DNA from: Flemingiibacterium sp045632605
Lineage (GTDB): Bacteria; Bacillota; Clostridia; Oscillospirales; CAG-272
NCBI GenBank assembly: GCA_045632605.1
Contig: JAZQXA010000097.1
Coordinates: 1-64,000 of the forward strand
Length of the DNA: 64,000 nucleotides
Direction: 5' to 3'
Shown: positions 49,857 to 59,656 of the stretch, in pieces
Numbering within the stretch: the first letter of the stretch is position 1
How the letters are laid out: every line of letters starts with the position of its first letter
Notes under the pieces: generated by a model
Seen by the model: the letters and a program-made list of their open reading frames with translations, nothing else
The model's database searches: none
Told to the model about the DNA's origin: nothing
Translations under genes and position numbers: made by a program

Positions 49857-52613
49857 ATGCCTTCAAACAAGACTCCTGCGAAAAAATCAACCAAAAAACC
49901 TTCACGTCCGACAACGGCTCAAAGCCGCTCGTCCGCAAAGGGGAAAAATAATCAAAAGACAAAAGGCGGCGACCCGTCAACTCTTTTGCATCAGCTGATG
50001 CCTTATATACTCTGTCTTGTCGGAGTATTTATTCTTGTCAGCTATTTTATTGCCGATTCAACCGGATTTCTCGGCGGATTTTTGCGCAATATGATGTTCG
50101 GTCTTTTCTCCGGCGGTGCTTGGTTTGTGCCGTTTTTGCTTGTCAATATAGCTTTCTTCTGGAAGCGTGATGTTGCCGCAGGTTCGACCGGATATAAAAT
50201 TACATTTTCTCTTATCTGCATAAGCCTGCTTTCGGCTCTTATTCATGCCTTTTCGAGAAACGGCGGTGTCGAGGGCGTTTCCACATTCAATTTTATTGAG
50301 CTGTTCAAGCTCGGATGTGAGGCCAAAGGCGGAGGAATTATCGGCGGACTCGTTGGAAATATTCTTTTCGCTGCGCTCGGTTTTGCCGGAACGCTTATAT
50401 TCTCAATTGCGCTGATACTCCTTTTTGGAATATTCCTTTTTGGAATGACGCCTCATATGTTTGCTGTTTATATTATTACCGGCATACGTGAGTGGCGGAT
50501 GAGATTTTCCGACCGAATGGACGATGCCAAAGCGGAACGTGAGCAGATGCTTGCCGAATATGAAGCTGAACGTGCCGCACGTGCCGCTGAACGTGAGGCG
50601 GCAAGGGCTGCGGCTGAACGTGAACGTGCGAAAAAGCAAAAGCAAAGCCGCCGTCAGGCTAACGACATAATCGACAGCGAAATTGACGACGAGGATGACG
50701 GTGAAATTTTCGATGCGGCAAAGGCTGTTGAAAGTGATGCGGCTGTAAATGTTCCGATTGACCCGTCGATTTTTGAAACCGTTAATGAAATTGAAACAGA
50801 TGCACCGCCGTTTGATATTGACGCAATTTCGAAAGAGAGAATAGCGCCGCTTCCTCTTACCGGAGAGCAGGAGCTTGAAGCTCTTGAAAACGATGAAATT
50901 GATTTATCTAAAATATTTGTCGAACCAAGCAGTTCCGGAAATGATAGTCTTTCTGACGGTGTGTTTGAAAACAGCGAGGAGATTGTAACCTCTGCGGAAA
51001 TTGACCTTATGGTTGAAAAGAGCAGACTTGCGTTAGAACCGATAATGACCGAGGTTTATGGCGAAGATGACCCGTCTGATGATACGTATATGAGCGTTTC
51101 AAACGGTCAGGTTAAGGCAGAACCGATTCAGGTTCCCGATTATATATTCCCGCCGATATCCCTGCTTCATTTTGATACATCTAACAGTAACTCTGATATG
51201 TCCGGCGAAATTCAGCAGACGGCGACTAAACTCGTCGAAACGCTTCGCAGCTTCAACGTAAAAACCAAGATAATCAATGTGTCACGAGGCCCGACAATCA
51301 CACGCTACGAGCTTCAGCCAGAGGTTGGAACAAAGGTGCGTTCCATTGTCAATCTTGTTGACGATATCGCACTTCACCTTGCGACTAGCGGTGTTCGTAT
51401 CGAAGCGCCGATCCCCGGAAAAGAAGCTGTCGGTATTGAGGTTCCGAACCGTTCCACTGCAACTGTATATATTAGGGAGCTTTTAGAGGAAAACGCATTC
51501 AAGACCTCGCAGAGTAAGGTTACGACTACACTTGGCGTTGACGTTGCCGGTGCGCCGGTTTATCTTGACGTTGCAAAAATGCCTCACCTGCTTATTGCGG
51601 GTACTACCGGCTCGGGTAAGTCGGTATGTATAAACTCGCTTATCGTTTCGATGCTTTACAAGGCTCGTCCCGATGAAGTCAAGTTTATCATGATTGACCC
51701 GAAAAAGGTTGAGCTTAATGTTTACAACGGTATTCCGCATTTGCTTGTTCCGGTTGTGTCTGACCCCAAAAAGGCGGCAGGCGCACTGCACTGGGCGGTA
51801 ACGGAAATGGAACGCCGCTATGAGCTTATTGAAGGTGCTGGCGTTCGTAATATCAAGGGCTACAATCAGTCTGTAGCGAATGATCCCGATGCGGAAAAAC
51901 TGCCGCTTATCGTAATTATCATCGACGAGCTTGCCGACCTTATGATGATGGCACGTGATGATGTTGAAGAAGCAATCTGCCGTATTGCGCAAAAGGCTCG
52001 TGCCGCAGGTATGCATCTTGTAATCGGTACACAGCGTCCGTCTGTTGACGTTGTTACCGGTCTTATCAAGGCAAACGTACCGTCGCGTATTGCTTTTACA
52101 ACTGCTAACCAGGTTGACTCTCGTACTATCATTGATACTGTCGGAGCAGAAAAGCTCATCGGACGCGGTGATATGCTCTATGCGCCCATCGGAAGCCTAA
52201 AGCCGATGCGTGTTCAGGGATGCTTTGTTTCCGACGATGAGGTTGAAGAAGTTACGACATTTATCAAAAACAATTACGGCACTAAAGAATATGACCAGAA
52301 CGTCATGGATACTATTGAACGTGAAGCACAGCTTTGCGGAAACAAAAAATCCACTGTTCTTGGTGACGGTGACGAGGAAGCAAATGATGGAGATCCCATG
52401 CTCAAACCTGCAATTCAGCTTGCAGTTGAATCCGGTAAGATTTCGACTTCGCTGATACAGCGCCGTTTACAGCTTGGTTACGGACGTGCAGCAAAGCTTA
52501 TTGATACGATGGAGCAAATGGGAATCGTCAGTCCCCCGCAGGGACAAAAACCTCGTGATGTGCTCATTTCAAAGCAGGAATACATGGAAATGGAATTACG
52601 GCGCGGAGAATAA
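49857..52613 (+). CDS. DNA translocase FtsK/SpoIIIE
   Basis: A 918-residue membrane-anchored DNA pump for chromosome segregation at the septum and into the forespore. A basic head precedes four to five membrane spans (about 45-205). A long Ala/Arg/Glu coiled and acidic linker follows (about 215-430), then the motor: TTLGVDVAGAPVYLDVAKMP, Walker A GTTGSGKSVCINSL near residue 585, IVIIIDELADLMMMA and GTQRPSVDVVTGLIKANVP. The C-terminal gamma winged-helix (STSLIQRRLQLGYGRAAKL) is present. ATG 49857 has AAGGGG upstream. Whether it serves vegetative or sporulation use is not readable here. Confidence 0.95.
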   Translation: MPSNKTPAKKSTKKPSRPTTAQSRSSAKGKNNQKTKGGDPSTLLHQLMPYILCLVGVFILVSYFIADSTGFLGGFLRNMMFGLFSGGAWFVPFLLVNIAFFWKRDVAAGSTGYKITFSLICISLLSALIHAFSRNGGVEGVSTFNFIELFKLGCEAKGGGIIGGLVGNILFAALGFAGTLIFSIALILLFGIFLFGMTPHMFAVYIITGIREWRMRFSDRMDDAKAEREQMLAEYEAERAARAAEREAARAAAERERAKKQKQSRRQANDIIDSEIDDEDDGEIFDAAKAVESDAAVNVPIDPSIFETVNEIETDAPPFDIDAISKERIAPLPLTGEQELEALENDEIDLSKIFVEPSSSGNDSLSDGVFENSEEIVTSAEIDLMVEKSRLALEPIMTEVYGEDDPSDDTYMSVSNGQVKAEPIQVPDYIFPPISLLHFDTSNSNSDMSGEIQQTATKLVETLRSFNVKTKIINVSRGPTITRYELQPEVGTKVRSIVNLVDDIALHLATSGVRIEAPIPGKEAVGIEVPNRSTATVYIRELLEENAFKTSQSKVTTTLGVDVAGAPVYLDVAKMPHLLIAGTTGSGKSVCINSLIVSMLYKARPDEVKFIMIDPKKVELNVYNGIPHLLVPVVSDPKKAAGALHWAVTEMERRYELIEGAGVRNIKGYNQSVANDPDAEKLPLIVIIIDELADLMMMARDDVEEAICRIAQKARAAGMHLVIGTQRPSVDVVTGLIKANVPSRIAFTTANQVDSRTIIDTVGAEKLIGRGDMLYAPIGSLKPMRVQGCFVSDDEVEEVTTFIKNNYGTKEYDQNVMDTIEREAQLCGNKKSTVLGDGDEEANDGDPMLKPAIQLAVESGKISTSLIQRRLQLGYGRAAKLIDTMEQMGIVSPPQGQKPRDVLISKQEYMEMELRRGE

Positions 52614-52666
52614 CAACGTCACGGAACAAATTTACAAAGTTTTCGTCAAAACGAAAGGAATACCCA

Positions 52667-53344
52667 ATGTCCACATTTATTGCAATCGATGGGCTTGACG
52701 GCTCGGGTAAGGAAACCCAGTCCACAATGCTCGTCAGTACCCTTAAAATAAACGATTATGCGGTCAGATATCTGAGCTTCCCGATGTATGAGTCGGAGTC
52801 GTCGGCGCTTGTTCGTATGTATCTTGACGGCAAGCTCGGAAGCCGTCCGTCTGACACAAATGCATATGCGGCATCCACGTTTTTTGCGTGTGACCGATAT
52901 GCTTCGTATAAAAGCGACTGGAAGCGTGACTATGACACGCTTGACAAGATAATTGTCGCTAACCGCTACACTTCGGCAAATGCGGTTCATCAGCTTTCGA
53001 AGATGCCCAGATCTGATTGGAACGGTTTTCTCGACTGGCTGTGGGATTTTGAATTTATAAAGCTCGGACTTCCGGCTCCGGATCTCGTTATTTATCTTGA
53101 ACTTCTTCCCGAACATTCGGCGATGCTTGTTAACAGCCGTTCGGACAAGACAGGTCGCGTTAAGGATATTCACGAAAAGGATGCGGACTTCATGCGACGC
53201 AGCTATGAGGCGGCGCAGTTTGCTTCCGAAAAGCTCGGTTGGACGAAAATTAAATGCTATGATGATAACGGCATACGTCCGAGAGCAGACATATTTAAGG
53301 ACATCCTTTCCGCTGTAGTTAAAAAAACTGGAATTTTACTGTAA
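52667..53344 (+). CDS. tmk: Thymidylate kinase
   Basis: Phosphorylates dTMP to dTDP. The 225-residue protein has the P-loop FIAIDGLDGSGKETQS, YLSFPMYESESS, the base-site segment FACDRYASY and a DR-type motif VANRYTSANAVHQLSKM. The LID resembles LVNSRSDKTGRVKDIHE. GAAAGGA precedes ATG 52667. Longer than the usual 205 residues by a C-terminal extension. Confidence 0.87.
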   Translation: MSTFIAIDGLDGSGKETQSTMLVSTLKINDYAVRYLSFPMYESESSALVRMYLDGKLGSRPSDTNAYAASTFFACDRYASYKSDWKRDYDTLDKIIVANRYTSANAVHQLSKMPRSDWNGFLDWLWDFEFIKLGLPAPDLVIYLELLPEHSAMLVNSRSDKTGRVKDIHEKDADFMRRSYEAAQFASEKLGWTKIKCYDDNGIRPRADIFKDILSAVVKKTGILL

Positions 53345-53417
53345 AATTTGAGGATATCTTTCCGAAAGGGAATATTCCTGCGAAACAATAATCTATAATT
53401 AATTCAGGAGGTATAAA

Positions 53418-53966
53418 ATGGTATATATGTTTCTTGCCGAAGGCTTTGAAGAGGTAGAAGCACTTTGTCCGCTCGATCTTCTGCGCCGTGCCGGTGTGAA
53501 AATTTCGACTGTCGGTGTTGGCAGCAAAGTTGTCCGCGGTTCTCACGGGATTGAGGTGATTGCCGATATCACTACCTACGAAGCGGAAAAAATGCTTCAG
53601 AAGAATCCGGCAGATATGGTCATTCTCCCCGGCGGTATGCCCGGCACTCTCAATCTGCAGGCGGATGATACCGTTAACCGTTTTATCACCTACGCTGTTG
53701 AAAACAGCAAATATCTTGCTGCTATCTGTGCGGCTCCGCTGATACTCGGTGAACGAGGACTGCTTGAGGGAAAAGAAGCTATATGCTATCCGGGATTTGA
53801 GGACAAGCTTCACGGTGCGGTAATATCGGAAAAGTCTGTTGTATGCGACGGTAAGTACATCACCGGCAAGGGAATGGGCGTTGCACTTGAATTCGGGCTC
53901 AAGCTCGTCAGTGTGCTTGTTTCAGAGGAAAAAGCAAACGAGCTTTATGTCGCTGTTCAGGCGTGA
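53418..53966 (+). CDS. DJ-1/PfpI (YajL-like) family protein
   Basis: A 182-residue single-domain class I glutamine amidotransferase-like protein. Acid site Glu in FLAEGFEEVEAL near residue 14; catalytic Cys in AAICAAPLILGERG near residue 103. The GGMPGT motif (about residue 73) fits. The family includes protein/DNA deglycases and chaperones, an activity still disputed. AGGAGG precedes ATG 53418. The MTHFS gene follows by 13 bases. Confidence 0.87.
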   Translation: MVYMFLAEGFEEVEALCPLDLLRRAGVKISTVGVGSKVVRGSHGIEVIADITTYEAEKMLQKNPADMVILPGGMPGTLNLQADDTVNRFITYAVENSKYLAAICAAPLILGERGLLEGKEAICYPGFEDKLHGAVISEKSVVCDGKYITGKGMGVALEFGLKLVSVLVSEEKANELYVAVQA

Positions 53967-53979
53967 CTGCGAGGTCGGA

Positions 53980-54567
53980 ATGTACGAAATAAGAAGAAGA
54001 AAAAATGACATACGCGAAAAATTCAAGGCTCTGCGTGCGGCAATTCCGCCCGAGAAAAAAGCGCAGATGGATGAAAAGATATGTCAGAGCTTTATTTCAC
54101 TTGCAACTTACCGATACGCCTCGGTACTCCTCATGTATGCTCCGAAGGGCGATGAGGTTGACGTGTTTCCTATAGCTCGGCGTGCGCTTGAAGACGGAAA
54201 ACAAGTCGCTTTTCCGCGGTGCATACCCGAAACTCACGATATGGAATACCATTATGTGACATCGCTCGACCAGCTCAAAAAGGGAACATACGGACTGCTT
54301 GAACCAACTCCCGATCTCCCCATTTATGACCGTGCATCGACAGCTCCGTCTGCCTGCATTGTACCGGCGCTTGTTTACGACAAGGGCGGTTACAGACTCG
54401 GATACGGAAAAGGATATTATGACCGGTATCTCGGCTCATACATCGGCTCGAAGGTCGGAATGATATACAGCGATTATATAATCGATTCACTGCCGCGCGG
54501 ACGGTTCGATCTTTCGGTCGATTTTATTGCCACCGAAAAAGGAATCCGTGTTGTTGACAAAAAATAA
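53980..54567 (+). CDS. 5-formyltetrahydrofolate cyclo-ligase
   Basis: Converts 5-formyl-THF to 5,10-methenyl-THF with ATP. About 195 residues from ATG 53980, with GAGGTCGG upstream; the longer frame back to 53839 overlaps the DJ-1 gene and is not used. Family motifs are LLMYAPKGDEVDV, GLLEPTP, PALVYDKGGYRLGYGKGYYDR and a C-terminal FIATEKG. Confidence 0.92.
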   Translation: MYEIRRRKNDIREKFKALRAAIPPEKKAQMDEKICQSFISLATYRYASVLLMYAPKGDEVDVFPIARRALEDGKQVAFPRCIPETHDMEYHYVTSLDQLKKGTYGLLEPTPDLPIYDRASTAPSACIVPALVYDKGGYRLGYGKGYYDRYLGSYIGSKVGMIYSDYIIDSLPRGRFDLSVDFIATEKGIRVVDKK

Positions 54568-54622
54568 TAAAGGAAGCGTTTTCGGGTGATTAATATATTT
54601 TCCGAAAAGCTATAATTTAATA

Positions 54623-55534
54623 ATGAAGTTTAAATCTACCTTTATGGCACCGCTGCTCGTTACAGTGGTTATGCTGCTTCTGGCGGCATCACGCTATATC
54701 GACCTTGAAGTGCTGTCATATCAGGAGAATATCTGCCTTGCAGTGATTGTACTGCAGATAGTCATTCTCCTCGTGCCAAGTGCATTTTACGCCAAGCTTA
54801 AAGGTGAAGGCTATGTAAAAAAGCTGCGGCTTGCACCTTTCGGAATTGAGAAGATTCTTGTCACTCTGCTTGGCTCAGTAACGCTTATTCTGGGAGATTC
54901 TCTCCTCAAGCTTATCATCTATAATATAAGCGGCTACAGCAGTGACTATTCCGTTTATTCATATTATCTTAACGGGGCTGACCCGGGTGTATTGTATCTT
55001 TTAATTACATTTGCCGTGATGCCTGCGATATGTGAAGAAATTCTGTTCCGCTCAATACTTTGTGCCGAATATGAGTCAAGCGGAATTGTAACGTCAATCA
55101 TAGCTTCCTCTGCACTTTACGGTATGTTCGGAATTGCGTTCGGTAATTTCCCGGTGTACTTTTTCGCAGGTATTATGTTTGCGGTGATTATGTATATGAC
55201 CCGTTCTGTTTTTGCCTCGATGTTTTGTCATCTGATATACGCTGTGTTCAATCTTGCGGCGGGCGATACGGTGCGCACCGTTATAACAAAGCCGCAGAGT
55301 ACTGGATTCCTTATATTCGCACTCGGCAGTTTGTTTTTAGCTTGTCTTGCCGTATTTCTCGGCGAATGTGAGCGTGTATATTACGGCTATGCGTTGTCTG
55401 GAAAAAAAGCTGAATATGCCGATGCCTGTCCGAAATTTAATCTGAAAAAGTTTTCGGAAGCACTTCTTGCTCCCCCGTTTTTAGTGGCGGTACTCGTTTT
55501 CATCGTTGCCGCAATACAGTTTGGAATTTTATAA
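54623..55534 (+). CDS. CPBP (CAAX protease-like) membrane metalloprotease
   Basis: A 303-residue integral membrane protein with about eight hydrophobic spans. The CPBP motif 1 is ICEEILFRSILCA near residue 137 (EExxxR), motif 2 is YFFAGIMFAVIMYMTRS and motif 3 is MFCHLIYAVFN (FxxxH). These fit glutamate-based membrane proteases. The ATG has no Shine-Dalgarno, and a TATAAT (54611-54616) lies seven bases before it, so a leaderless transcript is possible. The substrate is unknown. Confidence 0.78.
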   Translation: MKFKSTFMAPLLVTVVMLLLAASRYIDLEVLSYQENICLAVIVLQIVILLVPSAFYAKLKGEGYVKKLRLAPFGIEKILVTLLGSVTLILGDSLLKLIIYNISGYSSDYSVYSYYLNGADPGVLYLLITFAVMPAICEEILFRSILCAEYESSGIVTSIIASSALYGMFGIAFGNFPVYFFAGIMFAVIMYMTRSVFASMFCHLIYAVFNLAAGDTVRTVITKPQSTGFLIFALGSLFLACLAVFLGECERVYYGYALSGKKAEYADACPKFNLKKFSEALLAPPFLVAVLVFIVAAIQFGIL

Positions 55535-55569
55535 ATATGTAACCGATTTCCTTGAAAGGATTTTCATAT

Positions 55570-57432
55570 ATGCAAGAAAACAAAGATAAGCGTTTGACGG
55601 ATTTTGGTGACGATACGGTGGTTTTCACCCGTCAGCCGTCTGCAAGCAAGCCCTCGGCGGCTGATATGCAAAATACTGCCAAGCTTCAGGGCGGTGCAGT
55701 TATACGTCCGCTGAAATCGCAAACACCACAGCGACCGGCGCAAACTGTGCAAAAACAGCAGCCGGGACAAAAGCTTACACCGATGCAGGAGGCACAGCGT
55801 CGTCAGCAGCAGCTTCGTGAGCAGCAGGCAGCACAAAAGCCGTCTGTTTCAAACACTCAAAGAGCGCAAAAACAAAATATTCAGACTCCGGCTTTTGCTC
55901 AAGCTTCTGCTACCAGCCCGGCAAAAACTTTTGTTCAGCCGCAGATGGCACAAACGAAGCCGCAGGCTCGAACAGAACAGAAGCCGCCGGTGTCGCCGAC
56001 GACAATACGTCCGATCCAGCCGGCAAGACCGAATACTGCCGCACAGAATAATATAGGACCGCGTGCTGCGATGCCGTCTGCGCCTCAAAATGCTTCAATT
56101 CAGCGCAGTATGTCTCCGATTGCACCCAAAGGTCAGACTATACAGCGCCCGGTAAACGGTATCACTGCACCGAATCCTACACAGACGAGCGGAGTTAATT
56201 TCAAAAACAGTTCTTCTCCGATTCGTGGACGTAATACCCCGGCACAAAATAATCTTCCTGCTGTACCCCAGACAAAGAAACGTACGGAGGAAGACGATTT
56301 CGAAATTGATGAGGTCACATGGAGCCGTAAATCAAAGTGGTTTTCGAGAGATAACGGTGCTTCCGACTCTGCGACAAGTGCGGTTATGAGCATCGTTAAG
56401 GCGATGGTGTATATTGTCGCCGTTATTGCGGTTGCTGTCGGACTTTCTGTGTTCATTATAAACACAGGAAACGATGTTTTTAAATTTGTTGTTGAAGAAA
56501 AGATGGTGACGGTTAACATTCCTGAATATGCAACTATTGAGGATGTTTCCGATGCGCTCTACGATGCCGGTGCTATAAAATATAAGTGGGCATTCAATTT
56601 TTGGAGTAAGCTTAAGGATTCGGGGGCGGAATTTATTCCCGGAACATATGAAATTTCCACATCGCTGAACTATGACTATCTGCGCGCTTCCTTTAAGGAG
56701 AGTACGGCAAAGGTTGAGGTTCGAATAACAATTCCCGAGGGCTTTACCGTTGACGAAATAATTAACCGCTTTGTTGAAAACGGAATCGGTACACGTGAGG
56801 GATTTGTTGACGCTATACAGAACTATGATTTCGACTACCGATTCCTTGAGGGACTTGAGGTAAGTCCGGATAGAATTTACCGGCTTGAGGGATATCTTTT
56901 CCCTGATACGTACGATTTCTATCAGGATTCGACCGAGGTTGCAGTACTCAAGAAGCTGCTTGATAACTTCGACAGAAAATTTGTTGACGAATATTACAAC
57001 CGCTGTGTTGACCTCGGTATGACCGTTGATGAAGCGATAACACTTGCTTCTATGGTCGAAAAGGAAACACGTTATGCTGATGAGCTTGGTTATGTTTCGT
57101 CTGTTTTCCATAACAGACTTAAGTATTCGGGGTCGTTCCCGTTCTTAAACTCGGATGCCACAATCATGTATGCTATGCAGCATGATCTCGGCGGACGTCC
57201 CGATAATATGTCGGGTGATGATACAGGATATGAGACCCCTTATAACACCTATACCAATAAGGGATTACCACCCGGACCGATTGCTAACCCGGGTCTTAAC
57301 TCAATAAAGTATGCTCTTTATCCAAACGACAGTAATTATTTCTATTTTGTTTCCGACAGTGCAGGACGCATGCTCTTTGCGACAACGGAATCCGAGCATA
57401 TAAAGAATATCAATACTGCTCGCGGTAATTGA
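55570..57432 (+). CDS. mltG: Endolytic transglycosylase MltG with long disordered head
   Basis: Cuts nascent peptidoglycan in membranes. ATG 55570 follows GAAAGGA by nine bases; 620 residues. Residues 15-255 are low-complexity Gln/Pro/Ala-rich and probably disordered and cytoplasmic. A membrane helix follows at about residues 276-300 (VKAMVYIVAVIAVAVGLSVF). The catalytic YceG part has LASMVEKETRY with the active Glu near residue 500 and YNTYTNKGLPPGPIANPG. Usual MltG length is 340-380, so the head is unusually long. Confidence 0.9.
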   Translation: MQENKDKRLTDFGDDTVVFTRQPSASKPSAADMQNTAKLQGGAVIRPLKSQTPQRPAQTVQKQQPGQKLTPMQEAQRRQQQLREQQAAQKPSVSNTQRAQKQNIQTPAFAQASATSPAKTFVQPQMAQTKPQARTEQKPPVSPTTIRPIQPARPNTAAQNNIGPRAAMPSAPQNASIQRSMSPIAPKGQTIQRPVNGITAPNPTQTSGVNFKNSSSPIRGRNTPAQNNLPAVPQTKKRTEEDDFEIDEVTWSRKSKWFSRDNGASDSATSAVMSIVKAMVYIVAVIAVAVGLSVFIINTGNDVFKFVVEEKMVTVNIPEYATIEDVSDALYDAGAIKYKWAFNFWSKLKDSGAEFIPGTYEISTSLNYDYLRASFKESTAKVEVRITIPEGFTVDEIINRFVENGIGTREGFVDAIQNYDFDYRFLEGLEVSPDRIYRLEGYLFPDTYDFYQDSTEVAVLKKLLDNFDRKFVDEYYNRCVDLGMTVDEAITLASMVEKETRYADELGYVSSVFHNRLKYSGSFPFLNSDATIMYAMQHDLGGRPDNMSGDDTGYETPYNTYTNKGLPPGPIANPGLNSIKYALYPNDSNYFYFVSDSAGRMLFATTESEHIKNINTARGN

Positions 57433-57443
57433 TAAATTAACAG

Positions 57444-57466
57444 AGCCGCAGTTTTTACTGCGGCTT
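57444..57466 (+). terminator. Hairpin after mltG
   Basis: AGCCGCAG pairs perfectly with CTGCGGCT around a 6-base loop; the T-run is short. Confidence 0.55.
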
Positions 57467-57499
57467 ATGCATTATATAATTATGTAAGAAAGGTTTAAT

Positions 57500-59413
57500 A
57501 TGAAACACGGATTTATAAAGGCTGCGGCAATATCACCGCGTGTTACGGTTGCTGACACAAGGGGAAATGCCGAAAAAATAATTGAGGCTTGTAATATTGC
57601 CGCCGGACGGGGCGTTAAGCTTGCGGTTTTTCCCGAGCTGTCGGTAACCGGTGCGACTTGCGGTGATTTATTTTTGAATGCAACGCTTTTGAACGGTGCG
57701 GAAAACGCTCTTTTTGAAATTGCCGGTGCAACAGCTTCGCTTGATATGGCGATTGTTGTTGGCGCCCCCGTCAGACGTGAGGGAAAGCTCTACAACTGCG
57801 CTGTTGCAATGTATGCCGGAGAGATACTTGGTGTATCTCCAAAGAAAACCGTTTACAGTATTGCACAAATGCGTTCTTTTTCGTCTGCACCGGAAAAATG
57901 CGGCACGGTAAAGCTCGGGGAAATGTTTTATCCGTTCGGTGCGAATATGCTATTTTACTGCGAGGCGCTTCACGAATTTAACTTTGCGTGTGAGTTTGAG
58001 GACGGACTCTATCTTTGTGACAGCATTTCCACCTCTCATGCCCGTGCAGGGGCGACTGTAATCTGCGTTTTAGGTTCATCCGGTGAAGCGATTGGAAAAG
58101 CAAAGTCACGCCGTATGCAAATGGCGGCACACTCTGCAATTACTCACAGTGCATTTGTCTGTGCCGGGGCAGGGTATGGTGAATCAACCACAGACTGCGT
58201 TTTCGGCGGGCATCATATAATATACGAAAACGGAAAATTTCTTGCGGAATCCAAACCGTTTGAAAGGGAAGCTGGCGAGTGTTCAATTACCGTTTCGGAT
58301 GTTGACGTTTCAATGCTGACGGCAGAACGTATGAAGCATAGGGAATTTACACCGATTGAGGTTACGGCAGAGAATTATTACAGCTTATCGTTTGATATGC
58401 CGCTTGAGGATAATGCGCTTGACCGTAATATCAGTGCTTCTCCGTTTATACCGCAGGATGCAGATGAATGTTCACGCAGATGCGAGCTTGTGCTTGATAT
58501 TCAGTCGCACGGGCTCTGTAAGCGTATTGAGCACACGAACGCCAGAACGGTGGTTCTCGGAATTTCGGGTGGACTTGATTCAACTCTTGCTTTGCTTGCT
58601 GCTGCACGTGCTATGGATATTCTGAAGCGCCCGAGAACCGATATTATTGCTGTTACAATGCCGTGCTTCGGAACTACGAAAAGAACTCGTACAAATGCCG
58701 AGAAACTTTGCGAAAAGCTTGGTGTTACACTAAAAACTGTTGATATTAAAGAATCTGTTAAACTCCATTTTGCCGATATCGGTCACGACGAAAACAATCG
58801 GAATGCCGTTTACGAAAATGCGCAGGCAAGGGAGCGTACGCAGGTTTTGATGGACATTGCAAACGCAGAAAACGGACTTGTAATCGGAACCGGAGATATG
58901 TCCGAGCTGGCACTCGGTTGGGCTACCTATAACGGCGACCATATGTCTATGTATGCTGTAAATGCGTCTGTTCCGAAAACCTTGGTGCGGAAGATTGTTG
59001 CGTATATCGCCGATAAGTGCGGCGACGGAGAGCTTGCGGACATTCTATATGATATAGTGGATACACCGGTAAGTCCCGAGCTTCTTCCACACGACAGCGA
59101 TGGCGAAATTTCGCAGAAAACCGAAGATCTCGTTGGACCTTATGAACTGCACGATTTCTATATGTATTGGTTCCTGCGGCACGGATTTTCGCCTGAAAAA
59201 ATAGCATACATTGCGTGTCATGCCTTTGAGGGAGTATACAGTGAGGAAACTGTGGAAAAATGGATGGATGTGTTCATGCGCAGATTTTTCAGCCAGCAAT
59301 TCAAGCGTTCATGTCTGCCGGATTCACCGAAAATAGGTTCGGTAGGAGTGTCGCCGAGAGGGGAACTTGCTTTGCCGAGCGATGCCTCATCAGTGCTTTG
59401 GCGCGAATGGTAA
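57500..59413 (+). CDS. nadE: Glutamine-dependent NAD synthetase
   Basis: Makes NAD from deamido-NAD using glutamine. The 637-residue protein has an N-terminal nitrilase-type amidase (Glu in AVFPELSVTGA, near residue 48; Lys in SPKKTVY; Cys in VICVLGSSGEA near residue 190). A C-terminal NAD synthase follows (SGGLDSTLALLAA near residue 355; GTGDMSELALGWATYNGDH). All key residues are visible. AAAGG precedes ATG 57500. Confidence 0.94.
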   Translation: MKHGFIKAAAISPRVTVADTRGNAEKIIEACNIAAGRGVKLAVFPELSVTGATCGDLFLNATLLNGAENALFEIAGATASLDMAIVVGAPVRREGKLYNCAVAMYAGEILGVSPKKTVYSIAQMRSFSSAPEKCGTVKLGEMFYPFGANMLFYCEALHEFNFACEFEDGLYLCDSISTSHARAGATVICVLGSSGEAIGKAKSRRMQMAAHSAITHSAFVCAGAGYGESTTDCVFGGHHIIYENGKFLAESKPFEREAGECSITVSDVDVSMLTAERMKHREFTPIEVTAENYYSLSFDMPLEDNALDRNISASPFIPQDADECSRRCELVLDIQSHGLCKRIEHTNARTVVLGISGGLDSTLALLAAARAMDILKRPRTDIIAVTMPCFGTTKRTRTNAEKLCEKLGVTLKTVDIKESVKLHFADIGHDENNRNAVYENAQARERTQVLMDIANAENGLVIGTGDMSELALGWATYNGDHMSMYAVNASVPKTLVRKIVAYIADKCGDGELADILYDIVDTPVSPELLPHDSDGEISQKTEDLVGPYELHDFYMYWFLRHGFSPEKIAYIACHAFEGVYSEETVEKWMDVFMRRFFSQQFKRSCLPDSPKIGSVGVSPRGELALPSDASSVLWREW

Positions 59414-59430
59414 AATTTAATTACAGAACA

Positions 59431-59472
59431 GCTGTACGGCCGAATGTTCGGTTGTACAGCTTAATATTTTTT
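59431..59472 (+). terminator. Hairpin terminator after nadE
   Basis: GCTGTAC (59431-59437) pairs with GTACAGC (59454-59460) with more pairing inside (CCGA/TCGG), followed by TTAATATTTTTTG. Confidence 0.65.
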
Positions 59473-59572
59473 GAAAAAAGTGATATTACAACAACGAAAA
59501 ATCTCAAAAAGTACGATTACAGCAGGAAAAATCTCTGCAAAAAAATATATGAAATAAATTTTCAAAAAACCA

Positions 59573-59633
59573 TTGACAAAACCGAACATTTGTGCTATAA
59601 TTTATTCAACAAGAAAAACCGAACAAATATTCG
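59573..59633 (+). promoter_or_regulatory. Promoter overlaid by two LexA-like boxes
   Basis: TTGACA (59573-59578) and TATAAT (59596-59601), 17-base spacer. CGAACATTTGTGCT (59583-59596) lies between them; eight of ten defined positions of the Gram-positive LexA box CGAACN4GTTCG match. CGAACAAATATTCG (59620-59633) lies just after the start point with nine of ten. Such placement would block transcription when LexA is bound, so the gene is probably SOS-induced. Confidence 0.65.
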
Positions 59634-59656
59634 GTTGTAAAAACGGAGGATATAAC

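Noticed and set aside
59440..59451. CCGAATGTTCGG as a third LexA box
   Set aside because: The arms are only two bases apart instead of six, and the sequence is explained by the nadE terminator stem.
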